Part shown: piece after piece, positions 8,351-17,989 of the stretch | Numbering within the stretch: the stretch's first letter is position 1 | Layout of the letters: each line of letters opens with the position of its first letter | Assembly: GCA_934256705.1 (NCBI GenBank) | Contig: CAKQPF010000040.1 | Span: 1 to 32,067 of the forward strand | Source of the DNA: an uncultured Prevotella sp. | Lineage (GTDB): Bacteria > Bacteroidota > Bacteroidia > Bacteroidales > Bacteroidaceae | Length of the DNA stretch: 32,067 nucleotides | Direction: 5' to 3' | Program-made: the position numbers and the translations under genes | The notes under the pieces: generated by a model | Database searches by the model: none | The model's input: the letters and a program-made list of their open reading frames with translations, nothing else | Told to the model about the DNA's origin: nothing

Positions 8351-10711
8351 ATGAAAAACAGATTTTTCCTGATAGCAGCATTGGGAGTGGCGTTCTGCGC
8401 CACTGCCAGTGCGCAGTGCAAGCAGTCAGAGAAGGATTGCAAACAGCCATTTGCAGACTTTGAGACAGCTAAGAAGTTCAAAGAGTTCGGTCTTGGGGGT
8501 AAGGGAACACGAGTTTCTCTCTCTGTATGGCCTCGTGAAATCAACAAGACAGACAATTTCTGGTATGAGTTTGAGACAGCAAAGGGCAAGGACCTCTATC
8601 TCGTTCAGCCGGACAAGCGCAAGCAGGAGCCTCTCTTCGACAAGAAGATTATGGCTGAGCAGCTCAATCTCAAGACACATCAGGCAGTAGATATCAACAA
8701 TCTCCCGGTAATACCAGAGAAATTTGCAAAGGATCTCTCATGGTTCGAGTTTGAAAATGACGGCAAGCGTTACAGATACAATCGTTATAACAATACTCTC
8801 TCTGAAGTAGAGAAGGAGAAGAAGGACGAGCCAAATGAGGATATATATTCCTGGATGAAGTTTTCTCCAGACAAGAAATATATCCTTTATGCCAAGAAGC
8901 ACAACCTCTATGTAAGGGGAAACAAGGCTGAAGGCATGGACACCACTGAGGTTCAGCTCACCTTCGACGGTGTGAAGGACTTCTCTTACGGCAGTCCAAG
9001 AGAAGAAGAGGAATATCCGGACGATACCTGCGAAATCGCTACTGACGCACGTTGGTGTAATGACAGCCGCCACGTCTTCATCGTAAGAGACGACAACCGC
9101 AAGCTCCAAGACCTCTGGGTAGTCAATTCTCTCACTCCAAAGCCAACACTTGTAACTTACAAGTATGAGTATCCTGGCGACAAGCACGTTGTCCAGAACG
9201 ACCTTACCATCATCGACGTTAAGGAACGCACTGCAAAGAAGGCTCCTATCGAGAAATGGCCTGACCAGTATATAGAGTTCGTTCATGCCACACCTGATAG
9301 TAAGTTGATTTTCTTCGAGCGCAATAAGCGTACATGGGACGAGATGGATATCATATCTGTCAACACCTCTACTCTCGAAGTCAAATCCGTCATACATGAG
9401 ATTGATAAGCCTTATCGCGACCAGCATGCCAAGAGCACTGCTATCCTCAACAATGGTAAGGACATCATCTTCCGCTCTGAGCGTACAGGTTGGGCTCACT
9501 ATTACCACTATGATGGCAACGGAAACCTTAAGAATGCCATTACTGCAGGTGACTGGGTAGCAGGTAATATCTGCGCTATCGACACCCTCAAGCGTACTAT
9601 GTATTTCTATGGCTATGGTAGAGAGAAGGGCATCAACCCTCACTACTACATGGTCTATAAGGCAAACATCGACCGTTGCGGTATCACTCCTCTTTCTACA
9701 GAAAACGGACAGCATAACGCTACATTCCTCGCTTCAAAGCGTTATTTCGTAGAGTCTTACTCAAGAGCTGATATGGCTCCTGTAATCAACTTGAAGGATA
9801 TCAATGGTAAGATCGTAGTCAAGCTTCCAAAGCCTGACCTCAGCAAAGCAATCGAGGACGGTTGGACTGCTCCAGAAGTATTCTCTGTTAAGGCTGCTGA
9901 TAATCGCACCGATCTCTATGGCGTAATGTATAAGCCATCTGATTTCGATCCTAACAAGAAGTATCCTATCATCTCTGTGGTATATCCTGGTCCTTACTAT
10001 GGCTTCGTGCCTTCAGCATTCTCTCTCGGAGAACAGTACTGCAGCACTATGGCTCAGATGGGATGCATCGTGATCAGAGTAGGTCACCGTGGTGATACCC
10101 CAATGCGTGGTAAGTACTATCACACTTATGGCTACAACAACATGCGCGACTATCCTCTCGCTGACGACAAGGCTGCTATCGAGAATCTCGCTAAGCGCTA
10201 TAACTTCATTGATACAAAGCGTGTAGGTATCTACGGTCACTCTGGCGGTGGCTTTATGGCTGCTGCAGCTATCCTCACCTATCCAGACTTCTATAAGGCA
10301 GCAGTCTCTTGCTCCGGCAACCATGACAACAACATCTACAACCGCGGTTGGGGTGAGTGCTACAATGGCGTAAGAGAGGTAGAAAAGGGTACTGACAGCA
10401 ATGGCAATAAGGAGTATGACTACCAGTTCAGCGTAAAGACCAACCAGGAACTTGCAAAGAACCTGAAGGGACACCTTCTCCTCGTTACCGGTGACATGGA
10501 CACAAACGTGAACCCTGCCAACACTTATCGTCTTGCAGATGCTCTCATCAAGGCTGGTAAGGACTTCGATATGCTCGTAATCCCTGGAGCCGGACACGGC
10601 TACGGTGTTGCTGATGACTATTTCGAGTGGAAGATGTACCGCTACTTCGCTAAGCATCTTATCGGTGACAGTCGTTTCGAAAACTGGGAAAGCATTTTCC
10701 AGACCAAATAA
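8351..10711 (+). CDS. DPP-IV-like S9 family serine peptidase, paralogue 1
   Basis: At 786 residues this has the usual DPP-IV length. A signal peptide ends near SAQ (about residue 22), so it is probably periplasmic or exported. The N-terminal half is the beta-propeller (DPPIV_N type). It includes an acidic cluster EEEE (218-221) near where human DPP-IV has its Glu205/206 substrate clamp. The C-terminal half is an alpha/beta hydrolase. Tyr545 in VYPGP matches the oxyanion tyrosine. Ser631 lies in GHSGGG, Asp717 in MDTNVN and His749 in AGHG, so the full triad is present with DPP-IV spacing. The likely reaction is release of N-terminal dipeptides from peptides; Pro/Ala specificity is not proven. 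It overlaps nothing and lies 3 bases before its paralogue, in the SusCD operon. Confidence 0.9.
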   Translation: MKNRFFLIAALGVAFCATASAQCKQSEKDCKQPFADFETAKKFKEFGLGGKGTRVSLSVWPREINKTDNFWYEFETAKGKDLYLVQPDKRKQEPLFDKKIMAEQLNLKTHQAVDINNLPVIPEKFAKDLSWFEFENDGKRYRYNRYNNTLSEVEKEKKDEPNEDIYSWMKFSPDKKYILYAKKHNLYVRGNKAEGMDTTEVQLTFDGVKDFSYGSPREEEEYPDDTCEIATDARWCNDSRHVFIVRDDNRKLQDLWVVNSLTPKPTLVTYKYEYPGDKHVVQNDLTIIDVKERTAKKAPIEKWPDQYIEFVHATPDSKLIFFERNKRTWDEMDIISVNTSTLEVKSVIHEIDKPYRDQHAKSTAILNNGKDIIFRSERTGWAHYYHYDGNGNLKNAITAGDWVAGNICAIDTLKRTMYFYGYGREKGINPHYYMVYKANIDRCGITPLSTENGQHNATFLASKRYFVESYSRADMAPVINLKDINGKIVVKLPKPDLSKAIEDGWTAPEVFSVKAADNRTDLYGVMYKPSDFDPNKKYPIISVVYPGPYYGFVPSAFSLGEQYCSTMAQMGCIVIRVGHRGDTPMRGKYYHTYGYNNMRDYPLADDKAAIENLAKRYNFIDTKRVGIYGHSGGGFMAAAAILTYPDFYKAAVSCSGNHDNNIYNRGWGECYNGVREVEKGTDSNGNKEYDYQFSVKTNQELAKNLKGHLLLVTGDMDTNVNPANTYRLADALIKAGKDFDMLVIPGAGHGYGVADDYFEWKMYRYFAKHLIGDSRFENWESIFQTK

Positions 10712-10714
10712 AAC

Positions 10715-13084
10715 ATGACATTCGTTATCATGAATTTACCAAAATCCCTTTTTCATAAGACCCTTGTTTTAACAGGAGCGTTGCTGCTTTGCAGCAACGC
10801 TTTCTGCCAAACAAAGGCTAACTATCGCTTGGCAGAACGCTTCCGAAAACTGGAAGCGGCACCTATTTTCAAGCTTTCTACCAGAGTCTCACCAACCTTT
10901 ATCAACGAGACCGATTGTTTCTATTATAACTTCACTACTTCCGAAGGTACTCGCTATTATTATGTCAATCCTTCAAAGCGCGAGCACCGTTTGTTGTTTG
11001 ACAATAAGGAACTTCTCAGCAAGGTCGCTTCCTACACACGTCGTTCCTATAATTACAAGGAGCCAGGAATATATTTCAGTTTCCTTAAGGACAACAAGAC
11101 GATAGAGTTCAGCATGGATTCATACGACTTCCATTACAATATCTTCACCAAGGAACTTAAAACTGTGGAAAAGCAGAAGGACGACAGTTATGAAGTGGAA
11201 CCTTACTGGATGAACTACTCTCCTGACAGCCTCTATTTCCTCTATGCCAAGAAGCACAACCTATTTATGGTAGGCAATGAAAAAAAAGGACAGGACACCA
11301 CAGAGGTGCAGCTCACTTTCGACGGTGCCGAGGACTACACTTTCAATCGCGAGGATGAAGGCAAGCTGGAAGGCAGATTTGGAGCACAGGGCACCAAGTG
11401 GATTCCTAACAGCCATTATTTCTATGCTGTAAGAGAGGACAACCGCAAGGTGGACTATCAGTACCTTATCAATAACCTTACTCCGAAGCCGGAACTCGTC
11501 AAGTATCGTGCTGAGCTTGCCGGCGACAAGAACGTATCGCAGTACGAGATTCTTATCGGCAATGTCGATACGAAGGAGGTGAAGAAAATTGACACTTACC
11601 GCTGGCCTGACCAGTATATTGACGTGCTATATGTCTCAAAAGACGGAAAGCGTCTCTATTTCCAGCGTTACAACCGCCCTTGGAATCAGGCTGATATCTG
11701 TGAGGTCAACGTCGAAACAGGCGATGTAAGGGTAGTAATCCATGAGGAAAACAAGCCTTATCTTGACTATCAGATGCGCTGTGTGGAGTTCCTCAATGAC
11801 GGTAAGGAAATCCTTTTCCGCTCAGAGCGCACAGGATGGGGACATTATTATCTCTACGATTCAGCTACCGGAGAACTCAAGAACACCGTTACAGAAGGAG
11901 GTTGGGTGGCTGGACCTGTCTTTGCGAAGGACGAGAAGCGTCGTGAGATATATTTCTACGGCTATGGAAAGGAGAAGGGAGTTGACCCTTATTACTACAT
12001 TCTCTATAGAGTAAACGTGGATAAAGGTATGTCTTCGCTTCGCAAACTCACAGCTGAGAATGCCTCCCATGACGTAAGTTTCAGCCCTACCCACAACTTC
12101 TATGTTGACAGTTACAGCACCGTGGAGATGCCAACCAAGAACGTGGTGAGAAACAGAAAGGGCAAGGTGATCATGAAACTTGAAGAGCCTGACCTCCAGA
12201 AGGTATATGATATGGGTTGGAGAATGCCTGAAAGATTTACCGTAAAGGCAGCCGACGGATTCACAGACCTCTATGGAGTGATGTGGAAGCCAGCCGACTT
12301 TGACAGCACCAAGACATATCCTATCATCAGTAATGTATATCCTGGTCCACATTTCGAGTATGTGCCATCCAGATTTACAATCAATGACAACAAGAACACA
12401 CGCTTGGCTCAGCTCGGATTCATCGTCATCACAGTAGGTCATCGCGGCGGTACTCCAATGCGAGGCAAGGAATATCACACCTACGGTTACGGCAACCAGC
12501 GCGACTATGCTCTCGCAGACGACAAGGCAGCCATTGAGCAGCTTGCCAAGAGATACAAGTTTATCGACATCAATAAGGTAGGTATCTACGGTCATTCAGG
12601 TGGTGGTTTCATGTCGGCAGCAGCCATAATGACCTATCCTGACTTCTACAAGGCAGCGGTAGCATCTGCCGGAAACCATGACAACAGCGCCTATAACAAG
12701 GGCTGGGTGGAAATCCACTTCGGTGTCAATGAGTATAAGAAGGAGGTAAAGGACAGCGACGGAAAGACCCATACCGAGTATTCCTACAGCGTTTCCACAA
12801 AGCCTAACCAGGAACTGGCAAAGAATTACAAGAGCGGACTGTTGCTCTTCACGGGTCTTATGGACGACACTGTGAACCCTGCACACACTTTCCGCCTTGC
12901 TGATGCCCTCATCCAGGCTGGCAAGGACTTTGAGATGATTACCCTCCCGGAGTGTACCCATGGTTTCTCAGGCAAGTCAGACCTCTTCTTTGAACACAAG
13001 ATGTGGCGTCACTTCGCCAAGAGACTTCTCGGAGACGAGTCAGCTATGGACATCATCGACCTTAATCACTTTATGGAAAAATAA
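10715..13084 (+). CDS. DPP-IV-like S9 family serine peptidase, paralogue 2
   Basis: This 789-residue tandem paralogue of the preceding gene shares long blocks such as RVGHRG/TVGHRG, TPMRGK, ADDKAAIE and FYKAAV. A hydrophobic signal ends near FCQ. The ATG at 10730 (MNLPKSLFHK) is an equally good start, giving a more usual signal peptide. The catalytic set is complete: Tyr542 in VYPGP, Ser628 in GHSGGG, Asp717 in LMDDTVN and His749 in CTHG. The acidic cluster of paralogue 1 is replaced by NREDEGKLEG (E213, D214, E215). The substrate pocket may therefore differ, or the alignment may be shifted there. It probably trims imported peptides in the periplasm. It starts 3 bases after the previous stop, so the two are cotranscribed. 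Confidence 0.9.
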   Translation: MTFVIMNLPKSLFHKTLVLTGALLLCSNAFCQTKANYRLAERFRKLEAAPIFKLSTRVSPTFINETDCFYYNFTTSEGTRYYYVNPSKREHRLLFDNKELLSKVASYTRRSYNYKEPGIYFSFLKDNKTIEFSMDSYDFHYNIFTKELKTVEKQKDDSYEVEPYWMNYSPDSLYFLYAKKHNLFMVGNEKKGQDTTEVQLTFDGAEDYTFNREDEGKLEGRFGAQGTKWIPNSHYFYAVREDNRKVDYQYLINNLTPKPELVKYRAELAGDKNVSQYEILIGNVDTKEVKKIDTYRWPDQYIDVLYVSKDGKRLYFQRYNRPWNQADICEVNVETGDVRVVIHEENKPYLDYQMRCVEFLNDGKEILFRSERTGWGHYYLYDSATGELKNTVTEGGWVAGPVFAKDEKRREIYFYGYGKEKGVDPYYYILYRVNVDKGMSSLRKLTAENASHDVSFSPTHNFYVDSYSTVEMPTKNVVRNRKGKVIMKLEEPDLQKVYDMGWRMPERFTVKAADGFTDLYGVMWKPADFDSTKTYPIISNVYPGPHFEYVPSRFTINDNKNTRLAQLGFIVITVGHRGGTPMRGKEYHTYGYGNQRDYALADDKAAIEQLAKRYKFIDINKVGIYGHSGGGFMSAAAIMTYPDFYKAAVASAGNHDNSAYNKGWVEIHFGVNEYKKEVKDSDGKTHTEYSYSVSTKPNQELAKNYKSGLLLFTGLMDDTVNPAHTFRLADALIQAGKDFEMITLPECTHGFSGKSDLFFEHKMWRHFAKRLLGDESAMDIIDLNHFMEK

Positions 13085-13126
13085 CAGGTGGCAACGTGAT
13101 TGCCCATCAAAAATAAAGATAACAAT

Positions 13127-15811
13127 ATGAAGAAAATCATAGGAATGATAGCTTGCACTCTGGTGGCAGGCTATTGTTTCGCCCAGCAGAAGCGCCCACT
13201 CGACATCAAGGCGTGCACTTCATGGAACCGTATCGACAATCCCAACATATCTCCTACCGGCAGATATGCCACATACAAGATTGTCCCGACAGAGACCAGT
13301 TACAGCGAGAGCGGCAAGATTCCGGTAATGCTCTTCGACAGCAAGACCAGGAAGTATATCAATCTCGGCAATGTGGACGGTATCAATTATTTCAATTACG
13401 ACAAGCAGTTGTTCTATATGGAGACCGATACCGCTGACAATGAGTTTACTTATATCGTTGATCTGCCATCAGGCAAGAAGAGACTCTGGAATCATCCCGA
13501 GGCTCTTGAACCGATAGGCATCACCAATTTCACCGCTTCCCGTCTCCAGATACCAGAAGACAAGGACAAGGGCATCAAGAGCCATGCCAATCTTATCATC
13601 AGAAATCTGGCGAAGAATGACTCCGTATGCATCGAGAATATCATGTACCACAGCATCTACAATAATGACCGCAGTCTGATATTCGTGCAGGAAAAGGGCG
13701 ACAAGCGTGCCATCAAGTACGGTCCGCTCATGGGACCTTACAAGACTCTCATCGAGCGCGACAAAGCCTCCATTCCGTCATCCTTCTCTTTCGACAGCAG
13801 CACTCTGACCGGTCAGTATGACATCAATGAGTCAGTATATTGCAGTTTCGACCTCAACAAGAGAACTGTTGACACCATATTCAGCGTGAGCGAGATTCCT
13901 GTTCCTGCTGGAAAGCAGATAGCTCGCATGAATCTGATGAAGAACCACAACTATGTCATGGTGCAGTTCGCTGATGCCAACCATGCCGCTGCCGCTGCTA
14001 AAAAGGAAGAAAAGAAGAAGGACGAGAGCTTCGAACTGGAGCTCTGGACCTGGAATGAAATGGAAGTTCCTACCCTTCAGAGCGAGCATGGACAGATGCG
14101 CAACCCTGTGGACAAGTACATCTATGACCGTAAAGCCAAGAAACTCGTCAAGGCTATTCCTGCCGGATGTGAGGAATCTGTGCCTTATCGCGACATGACC
14201 TGCACCAACTACATGATCTATACCGATAAGAATCCTTACCAGTATCAGAGAGAATGGAGAGACAAGGTGCCATTCGACATGTATGCAGTCAATATCCACA
14301 CAGGAGAAAGCAAGATGATAGGCAAGGAATACCGTGAACTTCCCAAGTGGTCTCCTGACGGCAGATGGGCTATGGTTTACGATCCGCTCAACAAGAACTG
14401 GAACAAGTTCGACTCTGAGTCCGGTGCTGTAGTCAATGTTTCTGCTGACATCCCTTATCCAGTCTATGACGAACTCTGGGACAAGCCTGCTCCTGCTCCA
14501 GCTTACGGTATCGGAGGATGGACAGAAGACAGCAGATACGTTTACATCATGGACGGCTTCGACTGGTGGAAGATTTCTCTCGACGGAAAAGAGAATACCT
14601 CTTGCTTGACAAAGGGCGTTGGCAGAAAGAACCAGATAGCTTACCGCAAGCTCTTCAGCAACATCGACAAGGAAATCTTTGAGCCAAACGAAAAGATCTA
14701 CGTGCTCGGCGTTCACCATAAGGACATGAGCCAGTCTATATGCCTTCTCGACCTCAAGGGCAACGTAAAGAGCCTTATTCACGGTCAATATGCCTTCCAG
14801 GTAAAGGCATTCTCTGACAACAAGAAGTACTGCGTATGGACCCGTCAGAATGTGCAGACATATCCTGACCTCTGGATCAGTACTGCAGAATTCACAAATG
14901 CGCAGAAGTTCACCGACGCTAACCCACAGCAGAAGGAATACCTCTGGGGCACATGCAAGCTCGTGGAATGGACAAACTACGAAGGCAAGCAGAACCGTGG
15001 CCTGCTCTATCTCCCTGAGAATTATGACAGCACCAAGGAATATCCTGTCCTCGTGCAGTTCTATGAGACACATACTGAGGAGACAAACAATTACTATTTC
15101 CCAACCCTCAGCAGCGCAATGGCGAATGTGATCTACACCGTCAGCAACGGTTACATCGTATTCATGCCGGACGTTCACTTTACAGTAGGTACACCAGGCA
15201 AGAGCACTTACGATGCAGTAATCAGCGGTACCAACTGGCTCATCGAGCAAGGTTACGCCCATAAGGGCAAGATTGGACTCCAGGGACACAGCTGGTCCGG
15301 CTTCCAGACATCATATCTCGTCACAAAGACCGACCTCTTCACCTGCGCACAGATCGGAGCTCCGATTACTGACATGGTAACAGGTTACCTCGGCATAAGA
15401 AACGGCAGCGGTCTTCCACGCTATTTCATGTATGAAGAGACACAGAGCCGTATGGGCGAAATGCTCTGGGATGCGAAGGACAAATACCTTGCTATGTGTC
15501 CTGTCATCGATGCCGACAAGATTACCACACCTCTTCTCATCTTCCACAACGACCAGGATGAGGCTGTGGCATACGAGCAGGGCAGAGCTCTCTATCTCGC
15601 CATGAGAAGATTGCAGAAGCCGGCATGGATGTGCAACTATAAAGGACAGGGACATTTCGTCCTCAAAACTCCTCAGCAAAGAGACTGGACTATACGCCAG
15701 ACACAGTTCTTCGATTACTATCTGAAAGGCGCAAAAATGCCAAGATGGATGAAAGAAGGCATACATCTGAAGGAAAGAGGGTACGACCAGAAGTATGATT
15801 TAGTGAAATAA
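13127..15811 (+). CDS. S9 family prolyl-oligopeptidase-like serine peptidase
   Basis: I start this at ATG 13127 (MKKIIGMIACTLVAGYC...AQQ, a clean signal peptide). The frame stays open upstream only to a TTG at 13100, which is less likely. The resulting 894 residues are longer than the two preceding S9 enzymes and only distantly similar. There is an N-terminal propeller-like region with a lysine/glutamate-rich insert (AAAAAKKEEKKKDES). A C-terminal alpha/beta hydrolase follows with Ser722 in GHSWSG, Asp811 in HNDQDEAV and His843 in GQGH. All three catalytic residues are present. The likely role is an exported endo- or exopeptidase that works with the two DPP-IV-like enzymes. It is the last gene of the apparent operon, 42 bases after the previous stop. 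A separate Bacteroidetes promoter for the ECF gene follows. Confidence 0.88.
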   Translation: MKKIIGMIACTLVAGYCFAQQKRPLDIKACTSWNRIDNPNISPTGRYATYKIVPTETSYSESGKIPVMLFDSKTRKYINLGNVDGINYFNYDKQLFYMETDTADNEFTYIVDLPSGKKRLWNHPEALEPIGITNFTASRLQIPEDKDKGIKSHANLIIRNLAKNDSVCIENIMYHSIYNNDRSLIFVQEKGDKRAIKYGPLMGPYKTLIERDKASIPSSFSFDSSTLTGQYDINESVYCSFDLNKRTVDTIFSVSEIPVPAGKQIARMNLMKNHNYVMVQFADANHAAAAAKKEEKKKDESFELELWTWNEMEVPTLQSEHGQMRNPVDKYIYDRKAKKLVKAIPAGCEESVPYRDMTCTNYMIYTDKNPYQYQREWRDKVPFDMYAVNIHTGESKMIGKEYRELPKWSPDGRWAMVYDPLNKNWNKFDSESGAVVNVSADIPYPVYDELWDKPAPAPAYGIGGWTEDSRYVYIMDGFDWWKISLDGKENTSCLTKGVGRKNQIAYRKLFSNIDKEIFEPNEKIYVLGVHHKDMSQSICLLDLKGNVKSLIHGQYAFQVKAFSDNKKYCVWTRQNVQTYPDLWISTAEFTNAQKFTDANPQQKEYLWGTCKLVEWTNYEGKQNRGLLYLPENYDSTKEYPVLVQFYETHTEETNNYYFPTLSSAMANVIYTVSNGYIVFMPDVHFTVGTPGKSTYDAVISGTNWLIEQGYAHKGKIGLQGHSWSGFQTSYLVTKTDLFTCAQIGAPITDMVTGYLGIRNGSGLPRYFMYEETQSRMGEMLWDAKDKYLAMCPVIDADKITTPLLIFHNDQDEAVAYEQGRALYLAMRRLQKPAWMCNYKGQGHFVLKTPQQRDWTIRQTQFFDYYLKGAKMPRWMKEGIHLKERGYDQKYDLVK

Positions 15812-15821
15812 CCCCAAAAAT

Positions 15822-15854
15822 TTTGCTTACTTGCATAAAAATGTGTAACTTTGC
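15822..15854 (+). promoter_or_regulatory. Bacteroidetes housekeeping promoter of the ECF sigma gene
   Basis: TTTG (15822-15825) and TAACTTTGC (15846-15854) are separated by 20 bases, an exact fit to the primary-sigma consensus TTTG-N19-21-TAnnTTTG. The start codon at 15880 leaves a leader of about 20 bases. The sigma/anti-sigma pair is thus probably made constitutively and apart from the peptidase operon. Confidence 0.75.
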
Positions 15855-15879
15855 GCATTGTAATAAGCAAGATTGACAA

Positions 15880-16413
15880 ATGGGCATAAAAAAGAAGAGA
15901 AAGGAAGAAGCATTCAAAGAATTGTTTGAGAAAAACCATTCTCGTCTTTTTTATGCCTCTTTTTTTATAGTCAATGACGAGGAAGACGCCCACGACATCG
16001 TGGAAGACTACATGCTTCAGCTTTGGGAAAACTTCGATCCGGACATGGTCTATTCCGATTTTTATCTCTTCAACGGCATAAAAAGAAGAAGCCTCGACTT
16101 CGTCAAACATAAAAAAGTAAAAAATAAATACGCACAGCTATACCTCGCACTCCATAGCCAGGATCCATCCTTCCATCACGAAGAGGAAGAGGAAGACAGA
16201 ATGACCGTCGTGGAAAGGGTAATGGAGCAAATGCCGCCGAGAATAAAGTTTATCTTGGAGCAGTGCTACTTTGAAAACAAGAAGTATGATGAAGTGGCAG
16301 ACATCCTCGGACTAAGTCGGGATGGCATAAGGAAAAACGTCATGAAAGGCCTCGCAATGTTAAGAAATGCTTTTTCTGTAAATTACAAGAAAGGTCAAGG
16401 GACTAAAAGGTAA
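15880..16413 (+). CDS. ECF RNA polymerase sigma factor (sigma-70 family), pair 1
   Basis: This 177-residue protein has region 2 near the N-terminus (FKELFEKNHSRLFYASFFIV, then DEEDAHDIVEDYMLQLWENF). A glutamate-rich linker (HHEEEEEDR) follows. Region 4 has a helix-turn-helix (LEQCYFENKKYDEVADILGL, SRDGIRKNVMKGLAMLR). Sigma factors of this type, next to fecR genes in Bacteroidetes, switch on susC/susD operons when the anti-sigma factor releases them. Its own promoter is immediately upstream. The FecR-like gene follows after 212 bases, a wide gap for such a pair. The likely target is the SusC locus 1 promoter near 731-756, which is inference from proximity. Confidence 0.93.
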   Translation: MGIKKKRKEEAFKELFEKNHSRLFYASFFIVNDEEDAHDIVEDYMLQLWENFDPDMVYSDFYLFNGIKRRSLDFVKHKKVKNKYAQLYLALHSQDPSFHHEEEEEDRMTVVERVMEQMPPRIKFILEQCYFENKKYDEVADILGLSRDGIRKNVMKGLAMLRNAFSVNYKKGQGTKR

Positions 16414-16625
16414 TAGTCATCGTATATATATATGAAAGTTGTCTTGTTGCTGGTAAGGAAATGTCCATGAAATAAGGAAAAAAGACAATGAAATAGCTGA
16501 TTATATCTTTGTTTTCCCGTTTACAGGTGCATTTCTTTGACAAACAGTCAATCCGACAATTACAGAAGAATCTGTCAGCAAAACGACAATATTATTCAAA
16601 CAACCAGACAACATAGAATAGGAAT

Positions 16626-17768
16626 ATGATTAGCAAGGAAGATACAAAAGATATTAAGGAAAATAAGTTGCTCGAAATGATAGAGCAATCGGAAAATCCG
16701 GAATTGTCCGATTTCCAAGCACTTCTCTCTGATGAGGAAAGTGCAGAGGATGCACGGATGATACTGGAGTATCGACTTGCCAAGCTGAAGGCATCACGGC
16801 ATTATGATGCAGGAAAGGAATGGGACAGATTCTCGCAGAAGATACAGACGCAGGAAGATGATGACTACCTGCCGTTCCTCCGCAAGGCATTCTATGCCGT
16901 GGCATCCATTGCCGCCATAATGGTTGTCGTCTTCGTCTTTGTCAAGTTCCCGGTGCAGGAGAACAATATGCTCGCCTTCGAGTCGAACGAAGCGCCGAGG
17001 GAAATAATGATAGGTGGAGATGAAGAGCAGGACATGGAACCGATAAACAATCTCATCACCGAAAGAGGAATAATAGTCAATTCCTCAAAGGCTGACTTCT
17101 CCAAAATACAGATTACCCAGACAGACCCTGAGACCAAGACCATCACCACGCCGAGAGGCAAAGACTATGAAGTGGTGCTCTCTGACGGCACCGTCGTGTT
17201 GCTCAATGCTGACAGTAAACTGACATTCCCTACACATTTCACAGGTGAAAACCGCACCGTCAAGCTCGTGGGTGAGGCATATTTCAAGGTAAGCAAAGAC
17301 AAGCACTGCCCGTTCATCGTGGAGACGGAAGGACTCTCCACCAAGGTGCTGGGCACCGAATTCAACCTCAAAGCCTATCCTCACACCGACATCAACGTCA
17401 CCCTCATCAAGGGATCAGTGGCAGTCAATGCAGAAGGCAAGGAGATAATGCTCAAGCCAGGACAGAATGCAGAATACAATGAGGAAAAGGAAATCTCCGT
17501 CACCACAGTCGATACGGAATGCTACACGCAGTGGAAGGACGGCTATTTCTATTTCGACAATGTTCCGCTCATCGACGTGGTAAGGGAACTGGGCAGATGG
17601 TATAACGTCAATGTCGAGATACGCCACAACTCCCTGATGAGCTATCGCCTGCATTTCATCGCATCGCGCAAGTCCAGCATCAAGGAGTTTGTCGATAATC
17701 TCAATGAGTTCAACTATCTCCATGTCACTCATGTAGGCAACAAGCTCATCATCGACAAAAAGAAATAA
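16626..17768 (+). CDS. FecR-family anti-sigma factor with DUF4974-like C-terminus, pair 1
   Basis: The protein has 380 residues. Residues 1-85 are a polar cytoplasmic part that would bind the sigma factor. One membrane segment follows at about 88-107. The periplasmic FecR domain (about 172-265) contains TPRGKDYEVVLSDGTVVLLN and GEAYFKVSKDKHCPFIVET. A C-terminal DUF4974-like region (about 310-378) contains YFDNVPLIDVVRELGRWYNV. Such proteins span the inner membrane and pass a signal from the STN domain of an occupied SusC receptor to the ECF sigma factor. The 212-base spacer before it has a lone TATCTTTG (16504-16511) without a matching TTTG upstream, so a separate promoter is possible but weak. 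It ends facing the second fecR gene. Confidence 0.92.
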   Translation: MISKEDTKDIKENKLLEMIEQSENPELSDFQALLSDEESAEDARMILEYRLAKLKASRHYDAGKEWDRFSQKIQTQEDDDYLPFLRKAFYAVASIAAIMVVVFVFVKFPVQENNMLAFESNEAPREIMIGGDEEQDMEPINNLITERGIIVNSSKADFSKIQITQTDPETKTITTPRGKDYEVVLSDGTVVLLNADSKLTFPTHFTGENRTVKLVGEAYFKVSKDKHCPFIVETEGLSTKVLGTEFNLKAYPHTDINVTLIKGSVAVNAEGKEIMLKPGQNAEYNEEKEISVTTVDTECYTQWKDGYFYFDNVPLIDVVRELGRWYNVNVEIRHNSLMSYRLHFIASRKSSIKEFVDNLNEFNYLHVTHVGNKLIIDKKK

Positions 17769-17833
17769 CATCCTCGCAGGACATCAATCCTCACGTCAAT
17801 CATAGCATACCAATATCCCCAAAGCATAAAGAT

Positions 17834-17907
17834 GGTTGGCTTGTTGTTTTGTTGTTTGTTTAGTTGAATGCCAATACTGACAACAAAATCACAAAACAAC
17901 AACCAAC
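17834..17907. repeat. GTTGT/ACAAC palindromic spacer repeat, copy 1
   Basis: T/G-rich GGTTGGCTTGTTGTTTTGTTG is mirrored by A/C-rich ACAAAACAACAACCAAC around a short centre (GAATGCCAATACTG). The same design, with a similar centre (GAATTACTATACTG), recurs at 28620-28714. It lies within the convergent spacer 17769-18174, which otherwise holds only the hairpin, family B repeat and tandem repeat listed here. Confidence 0.55.
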
Positions 17908-17938
17908 AAACTTTGTCTTCCAGACAGGCTAAACAAAA

Positions 17939-17989
17939 AAAATATCAATGGATAAAGACAACAAAAATGTTTTTATCCATTGATATTTT
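17939..17989. terminator. Bidirectional terminator-like hairpin repeat, copy 1
   Basis: AAAATATCAATGGATAAA (17939-17956) is the exact reverse complement of TTTATCCATTGATATTTT (17972-17989), with a 15-base loop. A-rich sequence precedes and T-rich sequence follows, so transcripts from either strand would end in a U-rich run. It lies between the convergent fecR genes. A near-identical copy is at 31931-31982, also behind a + strand gene and in front of an apparent - strand gene end. TGTCTTCCAGACA precedes it, as at the other copy. Confidence 0.75.

Noticed and set aside
8738..9715. A 325-codon open frame on the - strand
   Set aside because: It is opposite the first DPP-IV-like gene and has no motif or promoter of its own.
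13100..13126. Upstream extension of the third peptidase to a TTG
   Set aside because: The nine added residues are polar and spoil the signal peptide. ATG 13127 followed by MKKIIG is the natural start.
13832..15289. A 485-codon open frame on the - strand
   Set aside because: It lies wholly opposite the third S9 peptidase, whose catalytic residues and signal peptide are clear. Its translation has no recognisable motif. It is a codon-bias shadow.
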